A DNA stretch of 32,019 nucleotides from assembly GCA_021295675.1 (NCBI GenBank), contig JAGWBY010000017.1, positions 1 through 32,019 on the forward strand, written 5' to 3'. Below are positions 14,585 through 22,672 of this stretch, in pieces (the first letter of the stretch is position 1; the number at the start of each line of letters is the position of its first letter). A program made the position numbers and the translations under genes. This DNA is from Candidatus Latescibacterota bacterium (lineage in GTDB: Bacteria > Latescibacterota > UBA2968 > UBA8231). The notes under the pieces are model-generated. The model worked only from the letters and a program-made list of their open reading frames with translations. It did not search any database and was not told the origin of the DNA.

Positions 14585-16603
14585 TCAATAGGCGACGGCG
14601 ACCGCGTGCGACCGCGTCACCGCGCCCAAGTCGATCTCGACCTCTAGCTGCACCAAGTAGAGGCCGGGAGGCACCAACTTCCCATCCGCGTCCCTGCCGT
14701 CCCAAGTCGGCGCGTGGGAACCGGCTTGGCTCGTGGTGCTGAATAGGGTGGCGACGCGGCGTCCGGCGAGGTCGCGCACGGCCATGGTAGTCGGTGCACC
14801 GTTGACGCCAAACAGATCAAAGGCCGCGACGACGATGTCGTTGGCTCCGTCGCCATTGGGCGTTAAGACCGGCGAAGACAGCCGCAGCGCACCCAAGACG
14901 CTCAGCTCTTCCTCGCTGGCCACCACTTGGATGCTGTTGCTGGCGACATCTGCGCGCGCATCGCCCGATTCAATTGACTGGGGCAGGAGGGCGGCCTGTG
15001 GGTCGCGGTTGATCAATTGCCCCTCTAAAAAGAGCGACGCTTGGTAGATCGCACTGCGGTAGCGCACGCGAAACGACGTGTCCTCGACAAAGGTGCGCGG
15101 AAAAGTGAAGCTGAATTTGTTGGGCGTGGCGACGAAGGAAAAATCCACGCCTTCCTGCGCGGGCACTTGGTCAATTTCCAAGTCGAGAAAGCGCGCACCC
15201 GGAGGCACGTCTAACTCGATCGCGTCAAACCCCACGCGGCCACTGGTGGCGAAAATTGTGCGAATGTCATAGACAAATGTAGTATCTACGCCCAGCGGCA
15301 CCTTGGGGTCGGCCAGCGGCCCGGCGAGCGAGACCTCGGCCAGCACGCTGTCGGCCAACAGAGGCGACACCTCAAAGGCCACGCTGTCTAGCACGCCAAA
15401 GGCAAAGGGCTGCTCGGTGGCGATCTCAAAGCGAAACTGGAAGAATGCCCCGCCATCGGCCGAGCGCACCTCGTCGCCCGACTCCACGTAGGCAATAGAC
15501 CAAGGCGTCCAATTCTCCGTATCCTCCCCTCGGCGCGCTTGGAACCCCGGTGCGCGCTCGTTGCTGGCGTGCACGACCCTCGGCGCGTCTTCGTAGGTCG
15601 AGCGATCCACTTTGAGGAGGCGGCTGAGTTCGTCAAAAATAAAGTGGTCGATTGGATCGTCGTCCGTGCCGGAGCGCGTCTGGATGACGAGCTGTACTGG
15701 GGCCGCGGGGTCTTCGACGATGCGGCCGGAACTGGTCTGCCGGTAGCGAGTGAAGTGCCAAGTAATCCGGCCGAGACTCACTGGCTCGCCAAAGGACTTG
15801 ACTTGCGACAAGTAGCGCGCCACTTGGGGATAGCCGCGGCCAAAGGCCTGTAGTTCGGCGAGGATGCCCAGCGATGTGACGCCGCCGAACTTGAAGCGCA
15901 AAAAGCGCGTGAAGCGCAGGGGCGGCCGCAGCGATACAATGCTTTGGTTGTTGGAAAAGGTGCTGCCGACTAGCTCGTCGAGCGGGTGGTAGCCGGGCGA
16001 CCCGAGCGCGACGGCTTCATCTTCGAAAATGAGCCAGTCTGTGGGCGTGTTGGTGCGCGTTACTTCGTAGCCCACGGGGAAGACGTTGCGCTGGCGTCTG
16101 TTGTCGTCGGTAAAGCCGCTTTGGGGCGGGAAGAAGACGAGGCTGTCGAGGGCGATGGGCACTCCTAAGTCGAGCGTATAGAGCACTGCGGCATTGGGCC
16201 GCCCGTCGATGCGCGGCGGATGGACGAAAGAGGCGGTCAGCTCGTCGCCATCTATGAGGCCGCGCATCACCGCTCCGTTGCCGCCCCACATGCGCGGATG
16301 CCAGCCCACAAATTGGTTTTCGGTCTCCAGCCGATCCGGGTCTTTGGTAAAGGCCCACGGGTAGTCAAAGATGTTGACCTGCGCGGCAACACCTGTTGCG
16401 CGCACCAAGCCGCGCAGCACGTTGCGCCCCGGCGGCACGGCCCGAGGCTGGACGGCTCCGAGGCGCACGGAGTCGTCGAGGGCGATCCAGCGCTCGGCTA
16501 CCTCGGCCCAGGGTTCGCCACTTGAGCCGACGACCCATGCCGACGCCTGTCCCCAAGCCGTCCCGGCGAGCAACAGCAGCGGCACTAGCAAGAAAGCGGT
16601 CAA
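14585..16603 (-). CDS. Exported discoidin-like protein with C-terminal FlgD-like domain, paralogue 2
   Basis: 672 residues from TTG 16603. This start overlaps the TGA of the upstream gene (TTGA), has AGGAG at 16611-16615 seven bases ahead, and opens directly on the signal peptide TAFLLVPLLLLAGTAWGQA; an ATG at 16669 would add 22 polar residues. Motifs shared with the flanking paralogues: VPPGRNVLRGLVRA near the N-terminus, AVLYTLDLGVPIALDSLVFFP and RFTRFLRFKFGG (discoidin-like strands), VIQTRSGTDDDPIDHFI, and TENWTPWS. The C-terminal FlgD-like domain begins SSPVLTPNGDGANDIV, has VRDLAGRRVATLF, PTWDGRDADGKLVPPGLY, and ends AVAVAY. A surface role is inferred from the export signal and domains; ligand unknown. 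Confidence 0.75.
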   Translation of the reverse strand: MTAFLLVPLLLLAGTAWGQASAWVVGSSGEPWAEVAERWIALDDSVRLGAVQPRAVPPGRNVLRGLVRATGVAAQVNIFDYPWAFTKDPDRLETENQFVGWHPRMWGGNGAVMRGLIDGDELTASFVHPPRIDGRPNAAVLYTLDLGVPIALDSLVFFPPQSGFTDDNRRQRNVFPVGYEVTRTNTPTDWLIFEDEAVALGSPGYHPLDELVGSTFSNNQSIVSLRPPLRFTRFLRFKFGGVTSLGILAELQAFGRGYPQVARYLSQVKSFGEPVSLGRITWHFTRYRQTSSGRIVEDPAAPVQLVIQTRSGTDDDPIDHFIFDELSRLLKVDRSTYEDAPRVVHASNERAPGFQARRGEDTENWTPWSIAYVESGDEVRSADGGAFFQFRFEIATEQPFAFGVLDSVAFEVSPLLADSVLAEVSLAGPLADPKVPLGVDTTFVYDIRTIFATSGRVGFDAIELDVPPGARFLDLEIDQVPAQEGVDFSFVATPNKFSFTFPRTFVEDTSFRVRYRSAIYQASLFLEGQLINRDPQAALLPQSIESGDARADVASNSIQVVASEEELSVLGALRLSSPVLTPNGDGANDIVVAAFDLFGVNGAPTTMAVRDLAGRRVATLFSTTSQAGSHAPTWDGRDADGKLVPPGLYLVQLEVEIDLGAVTRSHAVAVAY

Positions 16604-18609
16604 TACACCACTCCTATGAGTTGCGTCGCGGCGGTCGAGGCAATGTCCGAGCTTACCCCGACCCGACATAGGTACAGACCCGGCGCGACCCTTGCGCCGG
16701 TCTCATCCCGTCCGTCCCAGGTTTCGCGATAGACCCCCGCGGCTCGGGGCGCGGCAATCAGCTCTTGCACTCGGTGGCCGGAAAGATCAAAAATTTCGAT
16801 GGCCAGCGGCACCTCGTCGGCAAATTGCGTCAGCACGGCGGCGACGTCGACCTCGTCGTTGATCCCATCGCCGTTGGGCGTGAGCACGGCGGTCGAGAGG
16901 AGGGCTTCGATCGAGGGCGTGGCGCTTGTGGCGAAAATATGAATGGATCCCGTACCCACATCGGCACTGGCATTGCCGGCCACAATCGGATGCGGCGGCA
17001 CATCGCCGTCGCCGAGCAAAAAGGCGTTCAGCGGCGTATGGTACTCCAGCAGCCGCAGCCTAAAGGTCAGCCGCATGGGCTGGTTGTTTTGGCGCGTCAC
17101 CGGTGGAAAAAAGACGTGGAAGCCCTCGGCGATAGGCTTGACCTCGATGTCTGCGACCTCGACGAGGGGATCGCCCATTTGCAGCCGTTCAAAGACGGGC
17201 GGCGGGAAGGCGGTGAGCTTGAGGCCGCGAAAGCCCGCTAGATCGTCTTCGTCGAATTGGGTGAGGATGTCGCAGACAAAGGAAGTATCGACCCCGCTCG
17301 GAACGGCCAAGACGCCGCCGGCGGGATTGGGATCAGTAGCCAGCGCAACCTCGCCGACGGCTGTGCTGACCAGTCCGGGCGAAAATTCCACCACCAAGCT
17401 ATCGAGGCGCATGGTGCTCGCGGCATGTCCGTTGAAAAAGACGCGGAACTGTAAGAATTCGCGCGGGCTTGGCAGTTCCAACGGCATAACTACTGTAGCC
17501 GACGAATCGAGTTGTAGCGGTGGGGTCCAAGAACTCCAATTCTCCACGTCTTCGCGGATGTCGGCCTGTACAAAGTCACGCGCTGGCCCGACCTCGGCCA
17601 ACGGCAGCGAGAGATATTCGGTCCGAGTTACTTCTCCTAGCACAGCTCCGGTGGTTGGATCGCGGCGGTACAGGGCGCGTCTGGGCAGATTATTGTACTC
17701 GGACAGAGACACTTCTTCGCGGACGCCCGTGTCGCGATCGCGGCGAAAGTAGGCTATGGGGGTGTCGTCCATGCCGCTGCGTAGCTGCAAGCGCACGGTC
17801 GCGGTGTCGCCTGTTGCGGCACGGCTCAGCCGCTCGGCCCGCACCACGAGCTGCCCAAAATTCACGGGCCGCCCAAAGGAGTGGAGCTGCGAGACATAGC
17901 TGGACACGGGCACGAATCCCTCGCCGTACACTGCGAATTCCGCGAGGTTGAAGGGATTGCGCGAGAGCACCTTGAGCTGGAGGAAGCGCCCCTGCACTCC
18001 GTTGAAGGAAAGCTCGACCACGGGATCCTTGTTGTCCTCGACGCGGCTCAGCAGGCGATAGACGGGCCGCCTGACTTCGTCGAACTGCTCACCGTCGCTC
18101 ACCCGCAGTTCAAATGCCTTGATAAACCAATCTAGCTCGCCGGGTGCTGGTGCAAACCGCACGCGTTCTATGGGGAAAGGAGCGCCGAGGTCCCAGAAAA
18201 ACGTGGCCCCCGCTTGGCTGCGCGCGGTTCGGAACGCGCCTTCTGACGAACTGGAAGGGTCACCGTCGACGAGTTGCAGGGGGCCGTTTACCTGATTGAA
18301 GGGGCCGTCGTTGGACCACGTGCGCGGCTGCCCGGGCTTGGTGAAGTCGCTGGGGCTGCCGTTGAGCCAAGTTTGACCTGCGGCTCGCAGCAACTCCATT
18401 AGGTTCTGGCCGCTGCGCAGTTCCAAGGGTTGTAGCGCGCCCCCTACCCCAACGGTTCCGTTTTGGATGTCCGCTTGAGAGGACCATGACAAGCCACCGC
18501 GGCCGATGTGGTATGTTTCCACCTCGGCTAGCCCTAGCCGCGCTCCCAGCCCTAACAACATGCAGATAGCGGCGAATCGGCCAAGCGGAAGGGAGCAGGG
18601 GGGCCGCAT
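16600..18609 (-). CDS. Exported discoidin-like protein with C-terminal FlgD-like domain, paralogue 1
   Basis: 669 residues. Signal peptide RFAAICMLLGLGARLGLAE. The N-terminal domain has VGGALQPLELRSGQNLMELL, followed by a carbohydrate-binding-like part (GATFFWDLGAPFPIERVRFA, VQGRFLQLKVLSRNPFNLAE). A core motif LQLRSGMDDTPIAYF and EDVENWSSWTPPLQL aligns with the next two genes. The FlgD-like tail starts STAVLTPNGDGINDEVDV, with IFDLSGHRVQELI and ETWDGRDETGARVAPGLY, and ends IGVVY. It is the second gene of the cluster, starting 5 bases after the lipoprotein stop, and overlaps the next gene by 4 bases. The three paralogues are probably tandem duplicates that diverged to form different subunits of one surface assembly. 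Confidence 0.75.
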   Translation of the reverse strand: MRPPCSLPLGRFAAICMLLGLGARLGLAEVETYHIGRGGLSWSSQADIQNGTVGVGGALQPLELRSGQNLMELLRAAGQTWLNGSPSDFTKPGQPRTWSNDGPFNQVNGPLQLVDGDPSSSSEGAFRTARSQAGATFFWDLGAPFPIERVRFAPAPGELDWFIKAFELRVSDGEQFDEVRRPVYRLLSRVEDNKDPVVELSFNGVQGRFLQLKVLSRNPFNLAEFAVYGEGFVPVSSYVSQLHSFGRPVNFGQLVVRAERLSRAATGDTATVRLQLRSGMDDTPIAYFRRDRDTGVREEVSLSEYNNLPRRALYRRDPTTGAVLGEVTRTEYLSLPLAEVGPARDFVQADIREDVENWSSWTPPLQLDSSATVVMPLELPSPREFLQFRVFFNGHAASTMRLDSLVVEFSPGLVSTAVGEVALATDPNPAGGVLAVPSGVDTSFVCDILTQFDEDDLAGFRGLKLTAFPPPVFERLQMGDPLVEVADIEVKPIAEGFHVFFPPVTRQNNQPMRLTFRLRLLEYHTPLNAFLLGDGDVPPHPIVAGNASADVGTGSIHIFATSATPSIEALLSTAVLTPNGDGINDEVDVAAVLTQFADEVPLAIEIFDLSGHRVQELIAAPRAAGVYRETWDGRDETGARVAPGLYLCRVGVSSDIASTAATQLIGVVY

Positions 18610-18614
18610 GATTA

Positions 18615-19334
18615 TCAGTTCAGTGGAACCGCGCTGTGGGGCGCGTTCCCCTTGAGCACCTCGCGCTCGAAAGAGACGCTGAGGTCAATGGTCTCCACGG
18701 GTTCGTTGTCGAAATTGAAGCGGATGGCGATGTCGGCGATTTCCACTTGGATGCGCTGTATTTCGTCGTCCAAACGAGGAAAGACGATGTACCCTTCCTC
18801 GTCGCGGCCGCTGAAGATAAAGTTATCAGTGAACATGGTTTGCTTGAGAATGTCGGTGCGCGCTCTGAATTCGATTCGGCCTTGGCCGGAGTTGGCCTGC
18901 CAATACGCTTGGTAGTATTCGTACAGCTCGGCGTAGCTCAAGGCGCGGTAGATTTGATTGTTGGCCACTTTGATCGTGGCTTTGAGAGGGTCAATAAGGA
19001 CCTTGGGGAACTGGTAGTTGGCGACGCCGAGCTTCATCACCAGAAAGCGGGAAGGCGTCCAGTCGTCGCCAGGTGGGACCCAATCGCCGAAGGTATAGGG
19101 ATTGACCGCGGCAGCGCCGCCAGTTGAGGCTTGGGGAAATTGCCGGTTGAGTTCGGCGTCGGTCATGGGCCTTAGGGTGATGGCGAGCCGCTCGAGCGCG
19201 TAGGTGACGGAGCCGTCGTCATTGACGGTCATGCCCTCGGCCTGTTGGAGCGTGGGCTGCAGGGGTTGGGGGAAATAGCGCCCACAGCCGCTCGCGAGGA
19301 AGAGGAGCACCGCGATCCATAAGCATCCGCGCAT
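18615..19334 (-). CDS. Lipoprotein of unknown function, first gene of the surface-protein cluster
   Basis: 239 residues. Lipobox LASGC with Cys17 follows a short hydrophobic signal MRGCLWIAVLLF. The mature part has no domain I recognise: a strand region VTYALERLAITLRPMTD, a Pro/Asp-rich linker (NPYTFGDWVPPGDDW), then VMKLGVANYQFPKVLIDPLKATI and a C-terminal block of regular strands (IEFRARTDIL, IQVEIADIAIRFNF, TIDLSVSFEREV), suggesting a beta-sandwich. Membrane-anchored, it may hold the exported paralogues encoded downstream or couple them to the barrel protein. A candidate promoter lies just upstream at 19358-19385. Only a weak GAGAG ribosome site precedes the ATG. Confidence 0.65.
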   Translation of the reverse strand: MRGCLWIAVLLFLASGCGRYFPQPLQPTLQQAEGMTVNDDGSVTYALERLAITLRPMTDAELNRQFPQASTGGAAAVNPYTFGDWVPPGDDWTPSRFLVMKLGVANYQFPKVLIDPLKATIKVANNQIYRALSYAELYEYYQAYWQANSGQGRIEFRARTDILKQTMFTDNFIFSGRDEEGYIVFPRLDDEIQRIQVEIADIAIRFNFDNEPVETIDLSVSFEREVLKGNAPHSAVPLN

Positions 19335-19357
19335 TGTACGTTCTCTCTACCTAAGAC

Positions 19358-19385
19358 AGTTTAGCTCTCTTGGCGACGCCGACAA
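19358..19385 (-). promoter_or_regulatory. Candidate promoter of the surface-protein cluster
   Basis: Minus strand TTGTCG (19385-19380), 16-base spacer, TAAACT (19363-19358): four of six matches in each box. It would start transcription about 17 bases before ATG 19334 and lies after the two hairpins that end the upstream unit, as expected for an operon start. Confidence 0.4.
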
Positions 19386-19397
19386 AGATGCAAAAGT

Positions 19398-19426
19398 GGG
19401 CGGGCACCTGATACGCGCACCCGCCC
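19398..19426 (-). terminator. Hairpin, second terminator candidate after the CBM9-like gene
   Basis: Perfect 7-bp GC stem GGGCGGG/CCCGCCC (19398-19404 with 19420-19426) with a 15-base loop. On the minus strand it is followed by ACTTTTGC, a short T-run. Modest terminator. Confidence 0.45.
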
Positions 19427-19450
19427 TGAAGGGAATTCTCGATGTAAGTG

Positions 19451-19490
19451 GGAGCGACTCCACGACGGCATTCCGCCGCGGAGTCGCTCC
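19451..19490 (-). terminator. Long hairpin downstream of the CBM9-like gene
   Basis: Perfect 11-bp inverted repeat GGAGCGACTCC/GGAGTCGCTCC (19451-19461 with 19480-19490) with an inner CGGC/GCCG stem in the loop. It starts 14 bases past the stop of the minus-strand gene. No T-run follows, so it could stabilise the mRNA end rather than terminate. Confidence 0.5.
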
Positions 19491-19503
19491 GAGATGTTAA
19501 GGT

Positions 19504-20430
19504 TTAGCGGCGGAAGGAGTCCTTGATCTGCGCCCAAGTTGACTCTTCCACGGACGTTGCGGCGGCGTACTCGCCGATGCGCAGTAGCAGAGCATGAGCG
19601 TAGTACTGCCGCGCTGAGCCTTCGGGGCCGCGCGTGGTCATGTCGTTGACCACTGAAGAGGCGCGGTCGCCGTCGTCTCCGGTTGGCTCGCTGTCCTCAG
19701 CCCACAGGTTGAAGGCTATGCCCGCGCCGTCTTCCCCGGCGACGGCATCCAACTGGAAGGTCTCGCTGGCCGAGGGCCCGCCGTCTTCCATGAATCTCTT
19801 GACCTCGTAGTTCCACTCGTAGTACGTGGTCCCACCGGCGTCCCATACTTCAGCGGCCCAAGCTTCGGGCGGATCGACGCGGACGGCGAACTCGATGACT
19901 TCGTTGTTTTCCAGCCACCCTTCTGGGCCGGTCCAGCGATAGCGCACGTTCTGCGGTGGCACCATGTCGCCCGGGCGGGCGATGTATTCCATGACCCAAC
20001 CGGTGCCGAATTCGCGGCCGTGATCGGTCGGATCGAGGGCAAACTCGATCATGTCGGCGTGCCATTGCTCGACGTTGGTGCCCCAGTGGCAGAGGACATC
20101 GTCGACAATTTCCATGTGCACGTACCAGCGGTTGACATCGCCGCCTTTCCAGCCCATGAGGGTGGTGACGTTGTAGTCGTCGCGCTCGGGCAGGGGGCGA
20201 TCCGCTTCGTCGCGCCACTCATCCATGGTGAGGGTGTACTCGGGATCGAACCAGCCCCAGTCGCTGGCGTCGCCATCGGCGGTCATGGAACTGGGATCGG
20301 GGACTTCGAGCATGTAAAACTCAAAGCCGAGCCGGCCATTGCGATTCTCGAGGGCCGGCGGATCGTTGAATTGAGCGTTTGCGGCTCCGATTAAGGCTAG
20401 GCCAAAGCCGCAGGCGATCAGTAACTTCAT
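19504..20430 (-). CDS. Exported protein with CBM9-like carbohydrate-binding fold
   Basis: 308 residues. Signal peptide KLLIACGFGLALIGAANAQ. The motif MTADGDASDWGWFDPEYTL near residues 49-67 is the entry signature of CBM9-like domains ('DG..sDW'), and WYVHMEIVDDVL, EQWHADMIEFALDP and NEVIEFAVRVDPPEAW follow in the expected strand order ('D.iE...d...'). A sugar- or polymer-binding role outside the cytoplasm is inferred; no catalytic domain is attached. AAGGAG lies 7 bases before the ATG. The gene stands alone between its own promoter (20492-20520) and two downstream hairpins. The leader carries an 8-bp inverted repeat that could be an operator. Confidence 0.7.
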   Translation of the reverse strand: MKLLIACGFGLALIGAANAQFNDPPALENRNGRLGFEFYMLEVPDPSSMTADGDASDWGWFDPEYTLTMDEWRDEADRPLPERDDYNVTTLMGWKGGDVNRWYVHMEIVDDVLCHWGTNVEQWHADMIEFALDPTDHGREFGTGWVMEYIARPGDMVPPQNVRYRWTGPEGWLENNEVIEFAVRVDPPEAWAAEVWDAGGTTYYEWNYEVKRFMEDGGPSASETFQLDAVAGEDGAGIAFNLWAEDSEPTGDDGDRASSVVNDMTTRGPEGSARQYYAHALLLRIGEYAAATSVEESTWAQIKDSFRR

Positions 20431-20458
20431 GCTTGCTCTCCTTGTGGTGGTTTGAGCG

Positions 20459-20479
20459 AACTTGCAGCCTTTGCAAGTT
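20459..20479. promoter_or_regulatory. Inverted repeat in the leader of the CBM9-like gene
   Basis: AACTTGCA (20459-20466) and TGCAAGTT (20472-20479) are exact reverse complements separated by 5 bases, 29 bases upstream of ATG 20430 and within the predicted 5' leader. Shape and position suit a repressor site or a small leader hairpin. Confidence 0.45.
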
Positions 20480-20491
20480 TAATGTCGGCCA

Positions 20492-20520
20492 AATATACAA
20501 TCGCCAGCTATGCGACACAA
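20492..20520 (-). promoter_or_regulatory. Sigma-70-type promoter for the CBM9-like gene
   Basis: Minus strand TTGTGT (20520-20515), 17-base spacer, TATATT (20497-20492). Predicted start near 20485, giving a leader of about 55 bases. Confidence 0.5.
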
Positions 20521-20698
20521 ACCAAGATTCCACCGCAATTTTCGGCCTAAAGTGGACACGGCGACGGCCAAGAGACATACTTAAACGGCAGGCAGAATCC
20601 GAAAATTTGGCAAGGAAATTTGGCAAATGGAAGCTAGGCGGGTGGATTTGGTCGGGTCGCAAAGCCGGGCCGCTGCTAAGCCGAGCGGGTAGCGCGCT

Positions 20699-22610
20699 AT
20701 GGACGCCGCGAGGAAATCCGCGGACCGCGCTGGAATCAGTGTGCGCGCCATGCTCGTGGGAGCCGTGCTGTGCGGTGCGATTGCCGTGGGCCTGCCGTAT
20801 GGGGAATTCGTTCTCAACGGCACGCAACTCGGGCTGAATTCCTCGACGCCAGCCGCCTTTTTCCTGCTTTTCTTGCTCGTAGCTCTCGTGCAGCCGCTAC
20901 TCGGCCTAGTGCGGCGCGACTGGCTCTTCAGCCGCGCCGAGCTGTTGAGCATTGCGGTGATGATGATGATTACCACCGCCATTGCCGCGCGAGGGTTTAT
21001 CAGCATTGCGGTGCCGATTCTGACCGGCATCTTCTACTTTGCCAGCCCGGAAAACAACTGGGAGGAGCTGCTCCTCCCGCACGTCCCCACTTGGCTCATT
21101 CCCTTTTACGAGGGCCTGCCGGAAGGGGCGGCGATTCCTTGGGGCGTTTGGCTGGAGCCGCTTTTGTGGTGGCTTGTGTTTATGGCTGCGTTCTACGTGG
21201 TCGTTGTATGCGCGATGGTCATCTTGCGGCGGCAGTGGATGGACCACGAGCGGCTGCTCTATCCGCTGACGCAGGTGCCGCTGGGCATGGTCGAGGACGC
21301 GGCGACGCCCTCGCGAGTCAAACCCTTCCTGAAGAATCCCGCGATGTGGCTGGGGCTGGCCGTGCCGTCTGTTCTGCACGGGGTTAATGCCTTGAGCCAC
21401 TACTACGAGTTCATCGGCCGCATCAATTTTGCTTATTCGATGCCGCTGGCCCATGACGCGGTGCGGTTTTATCTGCGCTTCGACTGCATGTGGATGGGAC
21501 TGGCCTTTCAGCCTGTGGTTCTTCTACTTGTTGGTCAAAGCCGAGGAGGTGCTCTTCACCCGCATCGGCATTTTGAGTACCGAAAACCTCGACATCTTCA
21601 GCCACACCTTTGAGGGGCCGACCATGGGCCTGCTGAGCCATCAGACTATGGGCGCGATGATCGTTATGGTGATTTTTGGGCTGTGGACGGCGCGCGTCCA
21701 CTTATGGCGCGTAGTGCAGCACCTGTGGCGGCGGGAGGGGCGGTCCGATGGCGAGGAACTGCTGTCGTACCGCACGGCGATCCTCGGCGTCGCGCTGGGC
21801 CTCGCGGTCATGTCGCTGTGGCTGTGGCGCTCTGGGATACCGCTGTGGGCGGTCTTTGTCTATTTGTTCGGGGCGTTTGTCATTTTTTTGGCCCTGACGC
21901 GGATGATCGTCGAAGCTGGTTTGGCCGCGGCCGTCCAGGGCATGTCGGGCTGCGGCTTTCTCATCTCTAGCGTCGGCTCCTCGTCCCTCGGAGTGGCCGG
22001 GGTGCTGGCCACGGGCATGACGCTCGCTTGGGCTGGCGATCTGCTGGTCTTTATGATGGCTCCTTGTGCCAATGGCATTCGCATGTTGCACGGCCTGAGT
22101 CGCTACAAGCGCCGCATCCTCGCGATGATCGGGATGGCTATGGCCATTGGTCTCGTGGGCGGGGTTTGCACGATTCTCGTGCTGAGCTACCACTACGGCG
22201 CGAACAACTACCACGGCTCGTGGGCGTGGTTTGCCAAGGAGCCGTTTCGCGTCGCGCAAAACTTCGCGCTCAATCCGACCGGCCCCAATTGGGACGGCTG
22301 GGTGTGGAACGGAGTCGGCGCGGCGATTATGGCGCTGTTGATCTGGGCGCGGCACCACCTTTTGTGGTGGCCCTTCCACCCGCTGGGTTATCTGGCCAGC
22401 GGCACTTGGATTCTCAACAGCGTTTGGTTTAGCATTTTCCTCGCGTGGCTGGTCAAGGCACTCGTGCTGAAGTACACTGGGCCGAATGGGTACAAGGCGA
22501 CGCGGTGGTTTTTTCTCGGCATGGTGTTGGGGCAGTTCGTCGCCGGGGGGTTCTGGATGGTCGTCGATGGGTTTACGGGTATGACCGGGAATAGGATTCG
22601 GATGTTTTGA
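20699..22610 (+). CDS. DUF6785/DUF6784-like polytopic membrane protein, frame broken near 21509
   Basis: Two overlapping frames form one protein of about 635 residues. The first (from ATG 20699) has several membrane helices (MLVGAVLCGAIAVGLPYGE, FFLLFLLVALVQPLLGL, LLSIAVMMMITTAIAA, FMAAFYVVVVCAMVILRR) and runs to WMGLAF. The second resumes at SLWFFYLLVKAEEVLF (21510 on) and runs to 22610, with further helices and WWPFHPLGYLASGTWI, a motif of the DUF6784 C-terminal domain. The join needs removal of one base or gain of two at 21506-21510; the first frame otherwise ends at 21613. The family is uncharacterised and resembles transporters. Whether the break is a real mutation or a sequence error cannot be told. 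The ribosome site ahead of 20699 is weak; Met at 20750 is an alternative start. Confidence 0.7.
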
Positions 22611-22631
22611 AAAGAGACTTATAAGATGATC

Positions 22632-22657
22632 CGCAGATGGACGCAGATGGACGCAGA
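22632..22657 (+). repeat. Short tandem repeat, 10-bp period
   Basis: CGCAGATGGA at 22632-22641 and 22642-22651, then CGCAGA. It lies between the membrane protein stop and the ribosome site of the next gene and resembles widespread intergenic 'CGCAGAT' repeats. Confidence 0.6.
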
Positions 22658-22672
22658 ATAGGAGGCCAAATC

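Noticed and set aside
16943..17752. A 269-codon plus-strand open frame
   Set aside because: Antisense to a well-supported surface protein gene, with Ser/Arg-rich shadow composition.
22632..22657. Possible CRISPR-like repeat
   Set aside because: Only two and a half units of a 10-bp tandem repeat, without spacers.
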